Below are positions 56,315 to 64,000 of a stretch of 64,000 bases of DNA, piece after piece. Location: NCBI RefSeq assembly GCF_001713475.1, contig NZ_CP016499.1, forward strand, positions 1,116,001 to 1,180,000, read 5' to 3'. This DNA comes from Agrobacterium sp. RAC06. GTDB lineage: Bacteria; Pseudomonadota; Alphaproteobacteria; Rhizobiales; Rhizobiaceae. The notes below the pieces were generated by a model. It saw only the letters and a program-made list of their open reading frames with translations, was not told the origin of the DNA and made no database searches. Numbering within the stretch: position 1 is the first letter of the stretch; every line of letters begins with the position of its first letter. The translations under genes and the position numbers were made by a program.

Positions 56315-56854
56315 TCACCGCACCTGATCGAGCAGCCGCTTGCATTCGAGCAGGTCGAAAAGTGCCTCCTGCAAGAGCGCACGGTCTTCCTTGCCGACGG
56401 AGCCCTTGCCGACCGAGCTCTCCGGTGCGTCATCATTGGCACCGCCACCGAAGCCGAAGAAACGACCGCTGGTGCGCACCTTGGGTCGGCCGACGACCTG
56501 GTCCTCGTCGAGATTGACCTTCGGCTCGTCGTTCTTAGAGGCATTGGCGGCAACAAGCGCTTCCATGGTGGCGACATCGCCGGTGGCAACCGCCATGACG
56601 AACTTGTTGCCGTTGGTCTTCAGAAGCTTCTGCACGCCCTTGATCGTATAACCCTGATCGTAGAGCAGATGGCGGATGCCCTTAAGCAGTTCGACATCGT
56701 CGGGACGATAGTAGCGCCGACCGCCGCCGCGCTTCAGGGGCTTGATCTGCGGAAAGCGGGTTTCCCAGAAGCGCAGGACATGCTGCGGCAGGTCGAGGTC
56801 ATCAGCGACTTCACTGATTGTGCGGAAAGCATCCGGGCTCTTGTCCAACTGCAT
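56315..56854 (-). CDS. MerR-family transcriptional regulator
   Basis: 179 residues. The N-terminal winged helix ([20 protein letters not shown] then [20 protein letters not shown]) is the family DNA-binding domain; [18 protein letters not shown] is the branch found beside ihfA in alphaproteobacteria. The C-terminal half lacks the Cys ligands of metal sensors and has a long disordered link. ATG at 56854 follows GGAG. ihfA is upstream on the same strand. Confidence 0.9.
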   Translation of the reverse strand: MQLDKSPDAFRTISEVADDLDLPQHVLRFWETRFPQIKPLKRGGGRRYYRPDDVELLKGIRHLLYDQGYTIKGVQKLLKTNGNKFVMAVATGDVATMEALVAANASKNDEPKVNLDEDQVVGRPKVRTSGRFFGFGGGANDDAPESSVGKGSVGKEDRALLQEALFDLLECKRLLDQVR

Positions 56855-56974
56855 CACAGCGCTCCTCGAAGATCACGCGGGCGCGCGACTCGGATCACAT
56901 TTCAACGGGGTGAGGGCTGGTTTTCAAGCGCTCGATGACCGGCGGCACGATGCTCCACCGATTTTGGTCTTTTC

Positions 56975-57313
56975 TCAGGCGGCCGGATTGACCGGCTTCT
57001 GCTTGGCCTTGCGGGCAATATGGGCCCGCAGGATGCGCTGCTTCAGCACATTCGACGCCTTGAAGGTCATGACACGACGCGGCGAGATCGGCACTTCCTC
57101 GCCGGTCTTCGGATTACGGCCGATTCGCTCGTTCTTGCTACGAACCTGAAAGGTGGCGAAGGACGAAAGCTTCACGGATTCACCACGCACAATGGCATTG
57201 CAAATCTCATCGATGACCGTTTCCACGAGTTCGGCGGATTCCGTCCGGGAGAGACCGACCTTGCGAAAGACTGATTCTGCCAAATCCGCACGCGTCACTG
57301 TCTTTCCGGCCAT
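56975..57313 (-). CDS. ihfA: Integration host factor subunit alpha
   Basis: 112 residues. [20 protein letters not shown] begins the HU/IHF fold; the DNA-intercalating beta-arm includes [20 protein letters not shown]. The extended basic C terminus ([13 protein letters not shown]) is normal for rhizobia. Together with IhfB, bends DNA at specific sites. merR follows, fabH and plsX precede: a conserved alphaproteobacterial block. Confidence 0.97.
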   Translation of the reverse strand: MAGKTVTRADLAESVFRKVGLSRTESAELVETVIDEICNAIVRGESVKLSSFATFQVRSKNERIGRNPKTGEEVPISPRRVMTFKASNVLKQRILRAHIARKAKQKPVNPAA

Positions 57314-57421
57314 TGTTCTCGCCCGCCTAAATCAATGATCTTGTTGAATTGGGCAGAGACTATTGCCCTTGGCCGCAACGGTCAAGTGCTTGTCGATGCG
57401 CAATTTTTAGGGTTTCAAATG

Positions 57422-58393
57422 CTACCAGCGCACCAGCACGGCGCCCCAGGTGAAGCCGCCGCCCATGGCCTCGAGCATCACCAGATCTCCCTGCTTGATC
57501 CGGCCGTCGCTGGCCGCCGTCGCAAGGGCCAGCGGAATGGATGCCGCAGACGTATTTCCATGCTTGTCGACGGTGATCACGACCTTCTCATCGGGAATGC
57601 CGAGCTTCTTCGCCGAGCCGTCGATGATGCGCTTGTTGGCCTGATGCGGGACCAGCCAGTCGATGTCATCAGCGGTCGTACCGGTCGCCGTGAACGCAGC
57701 CTCGATGACGTCGGTGATCATGCCGACGGCATGCTTGAAGACTTCGCGGCCTTCCATGCGCAGATGACCAACCGTGCCTGTGGTCGAGGGACCGCCATCG
57801 ACATAGAGCTTTTCACGATGGGCGCCGTCCGAGCGCAGGTTCGAGGTGAGAACGCCGCGGTCTGCAACCGTCCCCTCGCCTTCGGCCGCCTCGAGCACCA
57901 GCGCACCAGCACCGTCGCCGAACAGAACGCAGGTCGTGCGGTCGGTCCAGTCGAGGATGCGGGAGAAGGTCTCGGCGCCGATGACCAGCACCCGCTTTGC
58001 CATGCCGCCGCGGATATAGAGATCAGCCGTCGCCATGGCATAGACGAAGCCGGAACAGACGGCCTGAACGTCGAAGGCGAAGCCGTGATGCATGCCGAGA
58101 CGGTTCTGGATGTTGACGGCCGTCGCCGGGAAGGTGTTGTCGGGCGTCGAGGTCGCACAGATGATCAGGTCGATGTCGGCAGCCGTCAGACCTGCGCGAT
58201 CGAGCGCTTCCTGAGCTGCCGCTGCACCCAGCGATGCCGTCGTCTCGCCTTCACCTGCGATGTAACGCTGCTTGATGCCGGTACGCTGAACAATCCACTC
58301 GTCGGAGGTTTCGACCAGGCTTTCGAGATCAGCATTGGTCATAACCCGTTTCGGGAGCGCTGCTCCGAAACCGCGAACTACAGAACGGATCAT
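57422..58393 (-). CDS. fabH: Beta-ketoacyl-ACP synthase III
   Basis: 323 residues. Starts fatty-acid synthesis by joining acetyl-CoA to malonyl-ACP. Catalytic Cys113 is in [14 protein letters not shown], the His in [12 protein letters not shown] and the Asn in [14 protein letters not shown]. plsX lies 16 bases upstream on the same strand, the standard plsX-fabH pair. Confidence 0.98.
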   Translation of the reverse strand: MIRSVVRGFGAALPKRVMTNADLESLVETSDEWIVQRTGIKQRYIAGEGETTASLGAAAAQEALDRAGLTAADIDLIICATSTPDNTFPATAVNIQNRLGMHHGFAFDVQAVCSGFVYAMATADLYIRGGMAKRVLVIGAETFSRILDWTDRTTCVLFGDGAGALVLEAAEGEGTVADRGVLTSNLRSDGAHREKLYVDGGPSTTGTVGHLRMEGREVFKHAVGMITDVIEAAFTATGTTADDIDWLVPHQANKRIIDGSAKKLGIPDEKVVITVDKHGNTSAASIPLALATAASDGRIKQGDLVMLEAMGGGFTWGAVLVRW

Positions 58394-58409
58394 TGGAGTT
58401 TCCTACCTT

Positions 58410-59456
58410 TCACGCCGCTTCGGGGCCGGCCGGAGACGGGTGCCGCGCGTGATATTTTTTCAAGTCGTTTTCGATCTTCTGGGTGAGACCGTTCCGGGCC
58501 ATGTCATAGCCCACATCGAGAGCCGCCGCAAAGCCTTCGGCATCCGTGCCGCCGTGGCTTTTGATGACGATGCCGTTCAAGCCGAGGAAGACACCACCAT
58601 TGACCTTGCGCGGGTCCATCTTCTCGCGCAGGCGATCAAAGGCGCCCTTTGCCAGGATGTAGCCAAGCTTGGCCATCCAGGTGCGCGACATGGCCGCGCG
58701 CAGGTATTCGGCAATCTGCTTGGCCGTGCCCTCTGCAGTCTTGAGGGCGATGTTGCCGGTAAAGCCTTCGGTGACGACGACGTCGACCGTGCCTTTGCCG
58801 AGGTCATCCCCTTCAACGAAGCCATAATAGTCGATCGTGTCGAGGCCGGCCTCGCGAATGAGGCGCCCGGCTTCCTTGACCTCTTCCTGGCCCTTGATCT
58901 CCTCCACGCCGACATTGAGAAGGCCAACCATGGGCTTCTCGATCTCGAAGAGCGCGCGCGCCATGGCGCCGCCCATGACGGCGAAGTCGAGCAATTGCTG
59001 CGCATCGGCACCGATGCCGGCACCGACATCGAGCACGATGCTCTCGCCCGACAACGTCGGCCAGATCGCGGCGATCGCCGGGCGCTCGATGGTCGCCATG
59101 GTGCGCAGGCAGAATTTCGCCATGGCCATAAGCGCGCCGGTGTTGCCGGCCGAGACGACCACATCGGCCTGGCCGGACTTCACCGCCTCGATCGAGCGCC
59201 ACATGCTGGAGACGTAGCGGCCGCGGCGAAGCGCCTGGCTCGGCTTCTCATCCATGGTGACGGAGATGTCGCAGTGGTGGAAGGTCGACTTTTCCTTCAG
59301 CTTGGGAAACTGCGCGAGGATCGGCAGGCAGCGTTCCTGCTGGCCGAAGAGAAGGAAGGTTACATCGGGATGACGCTCAAGTGCCTTGGCGGCTCCGGGG
59401 ATGACGACCTCGGGACCGAAGTCTCCACCCATGACGTCGACAGAAATTCTGATCAC
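58410..59456 (-). CDS. plsX: Phosphate acyltransferase PlsX
   Basis: 348 residues. Converts acyl-ACP to acyl-phosphate for phospholipid synthesis. The N-terminal [20 protein letters not shown] is the family signature, and [16 protein letters not shown] and [19 protein letters not shown] follow. The start at 59456 fits homologues. A 101-base gap separates it from the DUF177 gene upstream. Confidence 0.98.
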   Translation of the reverse strand: MIRISVDVMGGDFGPEVVIPGAAKALERHPDVTFLLFGQQERCLPILAQFPKLKEKSTFHHCDISVTMDEKPSQALRRGRYVSSMWRSIEAVKSGQADVVVSAGNTGALMAMAKFCLRTMATIERPAIAAIWPTLSGESIVLDVGAGIGADAQQLLDFAVMGGAMARALFEIEKPMVGLLNVGVEEIKGQEEVKEAGRLIREAGLDTIDYYGFVEGDDLGKGTVDVVVTEGFTGNIALKTAEGTAKQIAEYLRAAMSRTWMAKLGYILAKGAFDRLREKMDPRKVNGGVFLGLNGIVIKSHGGTDAEGFAAALDVGYDMARNGLTQKIENDLKKYHARHPSPAGPEAA

Positions 59457-59557
59457 TTAGACCTGACCCTTCTTCATCGCTGGTCAGCGATATTTTCGGC
59501 CAAAATAGCGCTTTTCACTCGGCACACAACCCACCCGCAGGTGCAGATGGGGGATGA

Positions 59558-60118
59558 TCAGTCCTTTTTCCAGTCTTTCAGGACCGCAAAGGGCGACGGC
59601 TTCTTGTCTTCTTCAGCCTTGCTTTCGATGTGTCCGGAGAAGGCAACGCCTTCTTTCTTCGGATAGGGATCGATGTCGAGAGCGGCGAATTCGGCGACCA
59701 GCGCGCCGGCGTCGATCGTGTCACCGGTAAACTGTTCGGGAAGGTCGGGACCATCCGGATCGAGCACCATCTCACCGGCGCCATCGAGCACGATGCGGGC
59801 AAGCTTGGATCCCTCCGGCACGAAGATCTGGTCGATCTCCTGATCGATCGTGGAGACCACCGGTTCCAGGGTGACGACGCAGGCCTGCACGAGTTCGCCC
59901 GTGACATTCCCCTTGATGCGTACACCGTCCTTTTTCCAGCGGGCGATCTGCAGGTCGGCGGACAGCCGATTGACCGCCTCCACGTTCCAGAGGTCCGCAA
60001 GGCCCGCGCGCTCACGCTCGTCGGCTTCCACATGGACCTGTACCGGGTTGGCGGAGATATGGGCGACTTTCACCAGATAGGTGAACTCGCGAGGGTCCCT
60101 TGCATTGCTGCCTGTCAT
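59558..60118 (-). CDS. DUF177 (YceD-like) protein
   Basis: 186 residues. The conserved core VTGELVQACVVTLEPVVSTI (about residues 73-92) with the single Cys, and the C-terminal DLDPYPKKEGVAF-type stretch, fit the alphaproteobacterial DUF177 family. Its E. coli relative YceD is linked to 23S rRNA or ribosome metabolism; the function here is by analogy. Next to plsX as in other genomes, though rpmF is not in between. Confidence 0.88.
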   Translation of the reverse strand: MTGSNARDPREFTYLVKVAHISANPVQVHVEADERERAGLADLWNVEAVNRLSADLQIARWKKDGVRIKGNVTGELVQACVVTLEPVVSTIDQEIDQIFVPEGSKLARIVLDGAGEMVLDPDGPDLPEQFTGDTIDAGALVAEFAALDIDPYPKKEGVAFSGHIESKAEEDKKPSPFAVLKDWKKD

Positions 60119-60178
60119 GTCGTCAATCCTTGTTCTACCGTCCGGTGCGACCTCTGCGCTCCAAGCGCTTGCCGCTGC

Positions 60179-60718
60179 TCAGGCTCCCGGGACGGCCAGG
60201 CGGGCCATGCCCGTCTCGATTTCGTTTTCATCCAGGGCGGCCAGCGCTTGCTCGGCTGCAAACATCCAGTCGGCTAGCGCCTGCATGGAGGGAGCCGCCT
60301 CGCCTTCTTCGGGATGAATGTTGCGCTTCAGCGCGGCGCCAAGCGCTTCGCGGTCGTTTTTATCCAATGCCGCCGCGTAGGACTCCAGTCGACCATAATA
60401 CATGCCGGCGAGCTTCTTCATGCGCTTCGGCACGCCGGGATCGCCGACGCCCAGTTCGCGGATGGAGTGATCGACATCCTCAAAGAAGGCGTCGATGATG
60501 TTCTGGGCGATCTCCTGGCCGCTGCGCGGAGATTTCGCCGTGCGGCGAAAATAGAGAATCAGCATGATCGTCAACAGCTCGAACCGGCCGATCACGGTGT
60601 CCGGAACATTCATGTCGAGATAGAATGCGGGCGTGCGCGCCGCCGCCGTCAAAGCCCCGTACTGGCGCTCGACGATCACCTGATTGTTTCTTTTCTGCCG
60701 AAAGAAGCCGAATACCAT
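60179..60718 (-). CDS. Ubiquinol-cytochrome c chaperone (CBP3 family)
   Basis: 179 residues. MVFGFFRQKRNNQVIVERQY starts the family domain; YLDMNVPDTVIGRFELLTIM and IAQNIIDAFFEDVDHSIREL are the CBP3/UQCC1-like parts. It helps assemble cytochrome b of the bc1 complex. Start at 60718 is set by homology with GGTGGA upstream; further upstream frame is non-coding. Divergent from bamE. Confidence 0.9.
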   Translation of the reverse strand: MVFGFFRQKRNNQVIVERQYGALTAAARTPAFYLDMNVPDTVIGRFELLTIMLILYFRRTAKSPRSGQEIAQNIIDAFFEDVDHSIRELGVGDPGVPKRMKKLAGMYYGRLESYAAALDKNDREALGAALKRNIHPEEGEAAPSMQALADWMFAAEQALAALDENEIETGMARLAVPGA

Positions 60719-60974
60719 CCAATTCCACCAAAAAGAGCCGGCCGAAGTGGTGAGCCCGGACGTGGTCGTGTTGCATGATTGCGAAAGCTGGTTTACCGAA
60801 GCAGGCGTGAATTGCAATGCCGATATCCGGCACGGATGCCGCATCTCGTGGCAGATTGACCGGCAAATCGGCAGCGCGAGCTTTGCGGCGGCTTTCCCCG
60901 GAAAGGCCACAATGCTATGCGCAGAAGCGATCAGGCTCCGTCAGGTGCCTTCGACAGTCATGGGAGACGTTTGC

Positions 60975-61463
60975 GTGAATATCAGGATTTTCAAGTCGGA
61001 CAGGAAGCTCCTGAGCACGACCGCACTTGCTCTTGCCGTCACCATCGGCCTCTCCGCCTGCCAGACCTCCGAGGTCTTCCACAACGGTTATGTCGTTGAT
61101 CAGGCAGCGCTGGACCTGGTGCCGGTCGGTTCCAGCCGCGAACAGGTCCTTCTCTCGCTTGGCACGCCGTCGACCACGGCGACCTTCGACGGCGAAGTCT
61201 TCTACTACATCTCCCAGAAGCGCACCCGACCGGTCGCCTTCATGAAGCAGCGCCTCGTCGACCAGCAGATCCTCGCCATCTACTTCGACAAGGACGGCGT
61301 CGTTGCGCAGCGTGCGAACTACACGCTGCAGGACGGCAAGGTGTTCGATACGATTTCCCGCACGACGCCGACCGGCGGTCGCGATCTCACATTCCTGCAG
61401 CAGTTGCTGGCTGGTGGCGGTGGCGCAGCCAACAGCGTCCGCAATATCCTGAGCAACTACTAA
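60975..61463 (+). CDS. bamE: Outer membrane protein assembly factor BamE (SmpA/OmlA)
   Basis: 162 residues. Lipoprotein with lipobox LSAC (about residue 28); the following domain matches SmpA/OmlA (YVVDQAALDLVPVGSSREQV, then LSLGTPSTTATFDGEVFYYI). GTG at 60975 is preferred because GGGAG lies eight bases upstream; an ATG five codons earlier (60960) is possible. Part of the Bam complex inserting beta-barrels into the outer membrane. Followed by a bidirectional terminator. Confidence 0.93.
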   Translation: MNIRIFKSDRKLLSTTALALAVTIGLSACQTSEVFHNGYVVDQAALDLVPVGSSREQVLLSLGTPSTTATFDGEVFYYISQKRTRPVAFMKQRLVDQQILAIYFDKDGVVAQRANYTLQDGKVFDTISRTTPTGGRDLTFLQQLLAGGGGAANSVRNILSNY

Positions 61464-61507
61464 GACCATCCACCGAGGGAGCTATGCCCTCGGCCCATAG
61501 AGACATG

Positions 61508-61543
61508 AAAAAGACCGCGGAAGTTTCCTTCCGCGGTCTTTTT
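61508..61543. terminator. Bidirectional intrinsic terminator
   Basis: A 15-base perfect stem (AAAAAGACCGCGGAA and complement) with a six-base loop and T-tracts on both strands, between convergent bamE and hppA. Confidence 0.95.
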
Positions 61544-61560
61544 GTTTTGGCATCTTCGCC

Positions 61561-63699
61561 TCAGCCCGCGAGAACGGCGAGCAGCAGCAGCGCAACGATG
61601 TTGGTGATCTTGATTGCCGGATTGACGGCAGGCCCTGCGGTATCCTTGTAGGGATCGCCGACCGTATCACCGGTGACAGAGGCCTTGTGGGCGTCCGAAC
61701 CTTTCAGGTGCTTAACGCCATCCTTGTCGATGAAGCCGTCTTCGAAGCTCTTCTTGGCATTGTCCCAGGCACCACCACCGGAGGTCATCGAAATGGCGAC
61801 GAACAGGCCGTTGACGATGACGCCGAGCAGCGAGGCGCCAAGGGCTGCAAAGGCGGAAGCCTTGGAGCCGGAAATCAGGAGCACGCCGAAATAGACGACG
61901 AGCGGCGCCAGAACCGGCAGCAGCGAGGGAATTATCATTTCCTTGATGGCGGCGCGGGTCAGTATGTCGACCGCCCGGCCATAGTCAGGCTTTTCGGTCC
62001 CCTGCATGATGCCCGGCTTCTCGCGGAACTGCCGGCGGACTTCCTCAACGATCGAGCCTGCCGCGCGGCCGACGGCCGTCATGGCGATCCCGCCGAAGAG
62101 GTAGGGGATCAGACCGCCGAAGATGAGGCCGGCGACGACATAGGGGTTTGAGAGATCAAAGGAGATCGGTCCCATGTCCGCGAAATACGGGTACTGGGCG
62201 CTGTTTGCGGCAAAGTAGGCCAGGTCGTTGGAATAGGCGGCAAAGAGCACGAGCGCGCCGAGGCCGGCAGAGCCGATGGCATAACCCTTGGTCACGGCCT
62301 TGGTGGTGTTGCCAACGGCATCGAGCGCGTCGGTCGACTTGCGGACTTCAGGCGGCAGATGCGACATTTCGGCGATACCGCCGGCATTGTCCGTGACCGG
62401 GCCGAAAGCGTCGAGGGCGACGATCATGCCGGCGAGGCCCAGCATGGTGGTAACCGCGATCGCCGTGCCGAAGAGGCCGGCAAGCTGGTAGGTCGAGATG
62501 ATACCGCCGACGATGACAATTGCGGGAAGTGCGGTCGATTCCAGCGAGACCGCCAGACCCTGGATGACGTTGGTGCCGTGACCGGTGACCGAGGCCTGGG
62601 CGATCGAGTTGACCGGGCGCTTGTTGGTGCCGGTGTAATACTCGGTGATGACAACGATCAGCGCCGTCACCACGAGGCCCAGAATGCCGCAGATGAACAG
62701 GTTCACACCGGTGATGTCCATCCCGGCAACGGTGCCGATGGAACCCCAGCCAATGGTCAGCGACGTGGCAATGGCGAGACCTGCCACGGACAGGAGCCCG
62801 GTGACGATCAGGCCCTTGTAGAGCGCGCCCATGATCGAGCCGCTGGTGCCGAGCTTGACGAAGAAGGTGCCGATGATCGAGGTGATGATGCAGGCGCCGC
62901 AGATGGCGAGCGGATAGATCATCGCAATATCGAGCACGGCCGAACCGGCAAAGAAGATCGCAGCAAGCACCATGGTGGCAACGACGGAGACCGCATAGGT
63001 CTCGAACAGGTCGGCAGCCATGCCGGCGCAGTCGCCGACATTGTCACCGACGTTGTCGGCGATTGTTGCCGGGTTGCGCGGATCGTCTTCGGGAATGCCG
63101 GCTTCCACCTTGCCGACGAGGTCCCCACCGACGTCGGCGCCCTTGGTGAAGATACCACCGCCCAGACGGGCGAAGATCGAGATCAGCGAGGCGCCGAAGC
63201 CGAGCGCGACAAGCGCATCGATGACGGCACGCGAGCCGCTTTCATGACCGAGTATTGCGGTCAGGATGTAGAAGTAGATGGAGACGCCGAGCAAAGCGAG
63301 ACCTGCGACCAACATGCCGGTGATGGCGCCGGACTTGAAGGCGATGTCGAGACCGGCCGCCAGACTGTGGGAAGCGGCCTGGGCGGTGCGCACATTGGCA
63401 CGGACCGAGACATGCATGCCGATGAAGCCGGCAGCCCCCGACAAGACGGCACCGATCAGAAAGCCGATGGCAGCGGTGCCAGAGAGAAGAAGCCAGGTGG
63501 CGACGAAGACGACGGCGCCGACGATCGCGATGGTCAGGTATTGCCGAGTGAGGTAAGCTTGAGCACCCTCGCGAATATAGCCTGCAATTTCCTGCATTCG
63601 GGCATTGCCCTGATCAGCTGCAAGCACCGAGCGTGTCGCCCAGACCGCGTAGACCACCGACAGCAACCCGCATAAAATTACGCCTAGAAGAACCGTCAT
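61561..63699 (-). CDS. hppA: Membrane-bound proton-translocating pyrophosphatase
   Basis: 712 residues with about sixteen helices. The pyrophosphate site is seen in [20 protein letters not shown] and [20 protein letters not shown] and in the C-terminal [10 protein letters not shown]. The motif [10 protein letters not shown] carries Lys where potassium-dependent enzymes have Ala, which points to the potassium-independent proton-pumping class. Hydrolyses cytoplasmic pyrophosphate to energise the membrane. The start at 63699 follows the usual family N terminus; an in-frame ATG 11 codons earlier is less likely. Confidence 0.97.
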   Translation of the reverse strand: MTVLLGVILCGLLSVVYAVWATRSVLAADQGNARMQEIAGYIREGAQAYLTRQYLTIAIVGAVVFVATWLLLSGTAAIGFLIGAVLSGAAGFIGMHVSVRANVRTAQAASHSLAAGLDIAFKSGAITGMLVAGLALLGVSIYFYILTAILGHESGSRAVIDALVALGFGASLISIFARLGGGIFTKGADVGGDLVGKVEAGIPEDDPRNPATIADNVGDNVGDCAGMAADLFETYAVSVVATMVLAAIFFAGSAVLDIAMIYPLAICGACIITSIIGTFFVKLGTSGSIMGALYKGLIVTGLLSVAGLAIATSLTIGWGSIGTVAGMDITGVNLFICGILGLVVTALIVVITEYYTGTNKRPVNSIAQASVTGHGTNVIQGLAVSLESTALPAIVIVGGIISTYQLAGLFGTAIAVTTMLGLAGMIVALDAFGPVTDNAGGIAEMSHLPPEVRKSTDALDAVGNTTKAVTKGYAIGSAGLGALVLFAAYSNDLAYFAANSAQYPYFADMGPISFDLSNPYVVAGLIFGGLIPYLFGGIAMTAVGRAAGSIVEEVRRQFREKPGIMQGTEKPDYGRAVDILTRAAIKEMIIPSLLPVLAPLVVYFGVLLISGSKASAFAALGASLLGVIVNGLFVAISMTSGGGAWDNAKKSFEDGFIDKDGVKHLKGSDAHKASVTGDTVGDPYKDTAGPAVNPAIKITNIVALLLLAVLAG

Positions 63700-63853
63700 T
63701 CGCAATACCCTCCCGTATTGCCCGCGCCTCACTCATCGCGGGCCGTGACTCGCAGACTCAGGCCCCCTCCTCCGAGACCTCGTCAACGCGTGGCGAGATT
63801 GCGTCGCGCTTTTAGCGGCGTCAAGTACGCATATTTTGCCGTCTCAAGGGAAC

Positions 63854-64000
63854 TCAGGCGGCTTTGCGGGCAGCCGCGCGAAGCTGGAGAACGACCAGCA
63901 GGAGGCAGGCGATCGTGATCGGCCAGATCACCAGATTCATGACCGACCATCCGAAAGCAGTAAACACCTTGCCCGAGGAGAAGGACGAAAGTGCTACGGT
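63854..64000 (-). CDS. C-terminal part of a small membrane protein (partial)
   Basis: The last 48 codons of a gene entering from the right edge. The visible part contains one hydrophobic helix (WSVMNLVIWPITIACLLLVV) and a basic end (LRAAARKAA). Family not recognised from this part. It is upstream of hppA on the same strand, separated by about 150 bases. Confidence 0.6.
   Translation of the reverse strand, partial: TVALSSFSSGKVFTAFGWSVMNLVIWPITIACLLLVVLQLRAAARKAA

Overview
This 64 kb window is a chromosomal segment of an alphaproteobacterium of the Rhizobiaceae (Rhizobium/Agrobacterium group). The reasons are the 14-gene type nuo operon with rhizobial NuoA/NuoD/NuoI sequences, the lon-hupB and clpP-clpX neighbourhood, an ihfA-fabH-plsX-DUF177-bamE-hppA block, argC of the short type next to an agmatinase, high GC, and FixK-type and PhoB-type regulatory sites. 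No insertion sequence, prophage, CRISPR array or integration site was seen; nearly all of it reads as core genome.

Layout. 1-13571 (minus strand): complex I operon nuoABCD-x-EF-x-GHIJKLM, entering the window at nuoA and leaving it inside nuoM, with two extra genes (a small exported protein between nuoD and nuoE, and a helix-hairpin-helix protein between nuoF and nuoG). 13767-14463: two tRNA-Asp and one tRNA-Val. 14482-20244: NYN/LOTUS protein, an aldolase-family gene with its GntR regulator and operator, UDP-glucose dehydrogenase, a GPH-type transporter, DUF2256. 20386-24945: aldo/keto reductase, an exported phytase-type esterase behind a Pho box, and a riboflavin transporter (ribN) controlled by an FMN riboswitch with a visible terminator. 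25082-30736: hupB, lon, clpX, clpP. 30997-35640: diguanylate cyclase, cytochrome P450, WYL regulator divergent from a glutathione transferase, cupin. 35696-39500: metY, an FNR/FixK-box-preceded DUF6455 gene, two CoA-binding paralogues, a small exported protein, a VOC protein. 39776-45394: rplM-rpsI with promoter and leader hairpin, agmatinase, argC, a DODA-type dioxygenase, heme A synthase, DUF2842.

45510-53793 is a surface polysaccharide locus: acetyltransferase, Wzc/GumC-like co-polymerase with a decayed kinase domain, Wza-like lipoprotein, GT4 glycosyltransferase, initiating phosphoglycosyltransferase and O-antigen ligase-like polymerase. In content and neighbourhood it resembles the unipolar polysaccharide (upp) / glucomannan locus of Agrobacterium and Rhizobium; this is inference. 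53857-64000: XRE protein, a 49-residue membrane protein, a PHB-depolymerase-type esterase, tRNA-Pro, an exported hypothetical, MerR regulator, ihfA, fabH, plsX, DUF177, ubiquinol-cytochrome c chaperone, bamE, the H+-pyrophosphatase hppA, and a partial small membrane protein.

The most informative points beyond routine annotation are the regulatory sites (FMN riboswitch plus terminator, Pho box, FixK box, GntR and WYL operator candidates), the paired helix-hairpin-helix tails in the nuo operon, the pseudokinase co-polymerase, and a terminator-like hairpin at the very start of the rplM leader.
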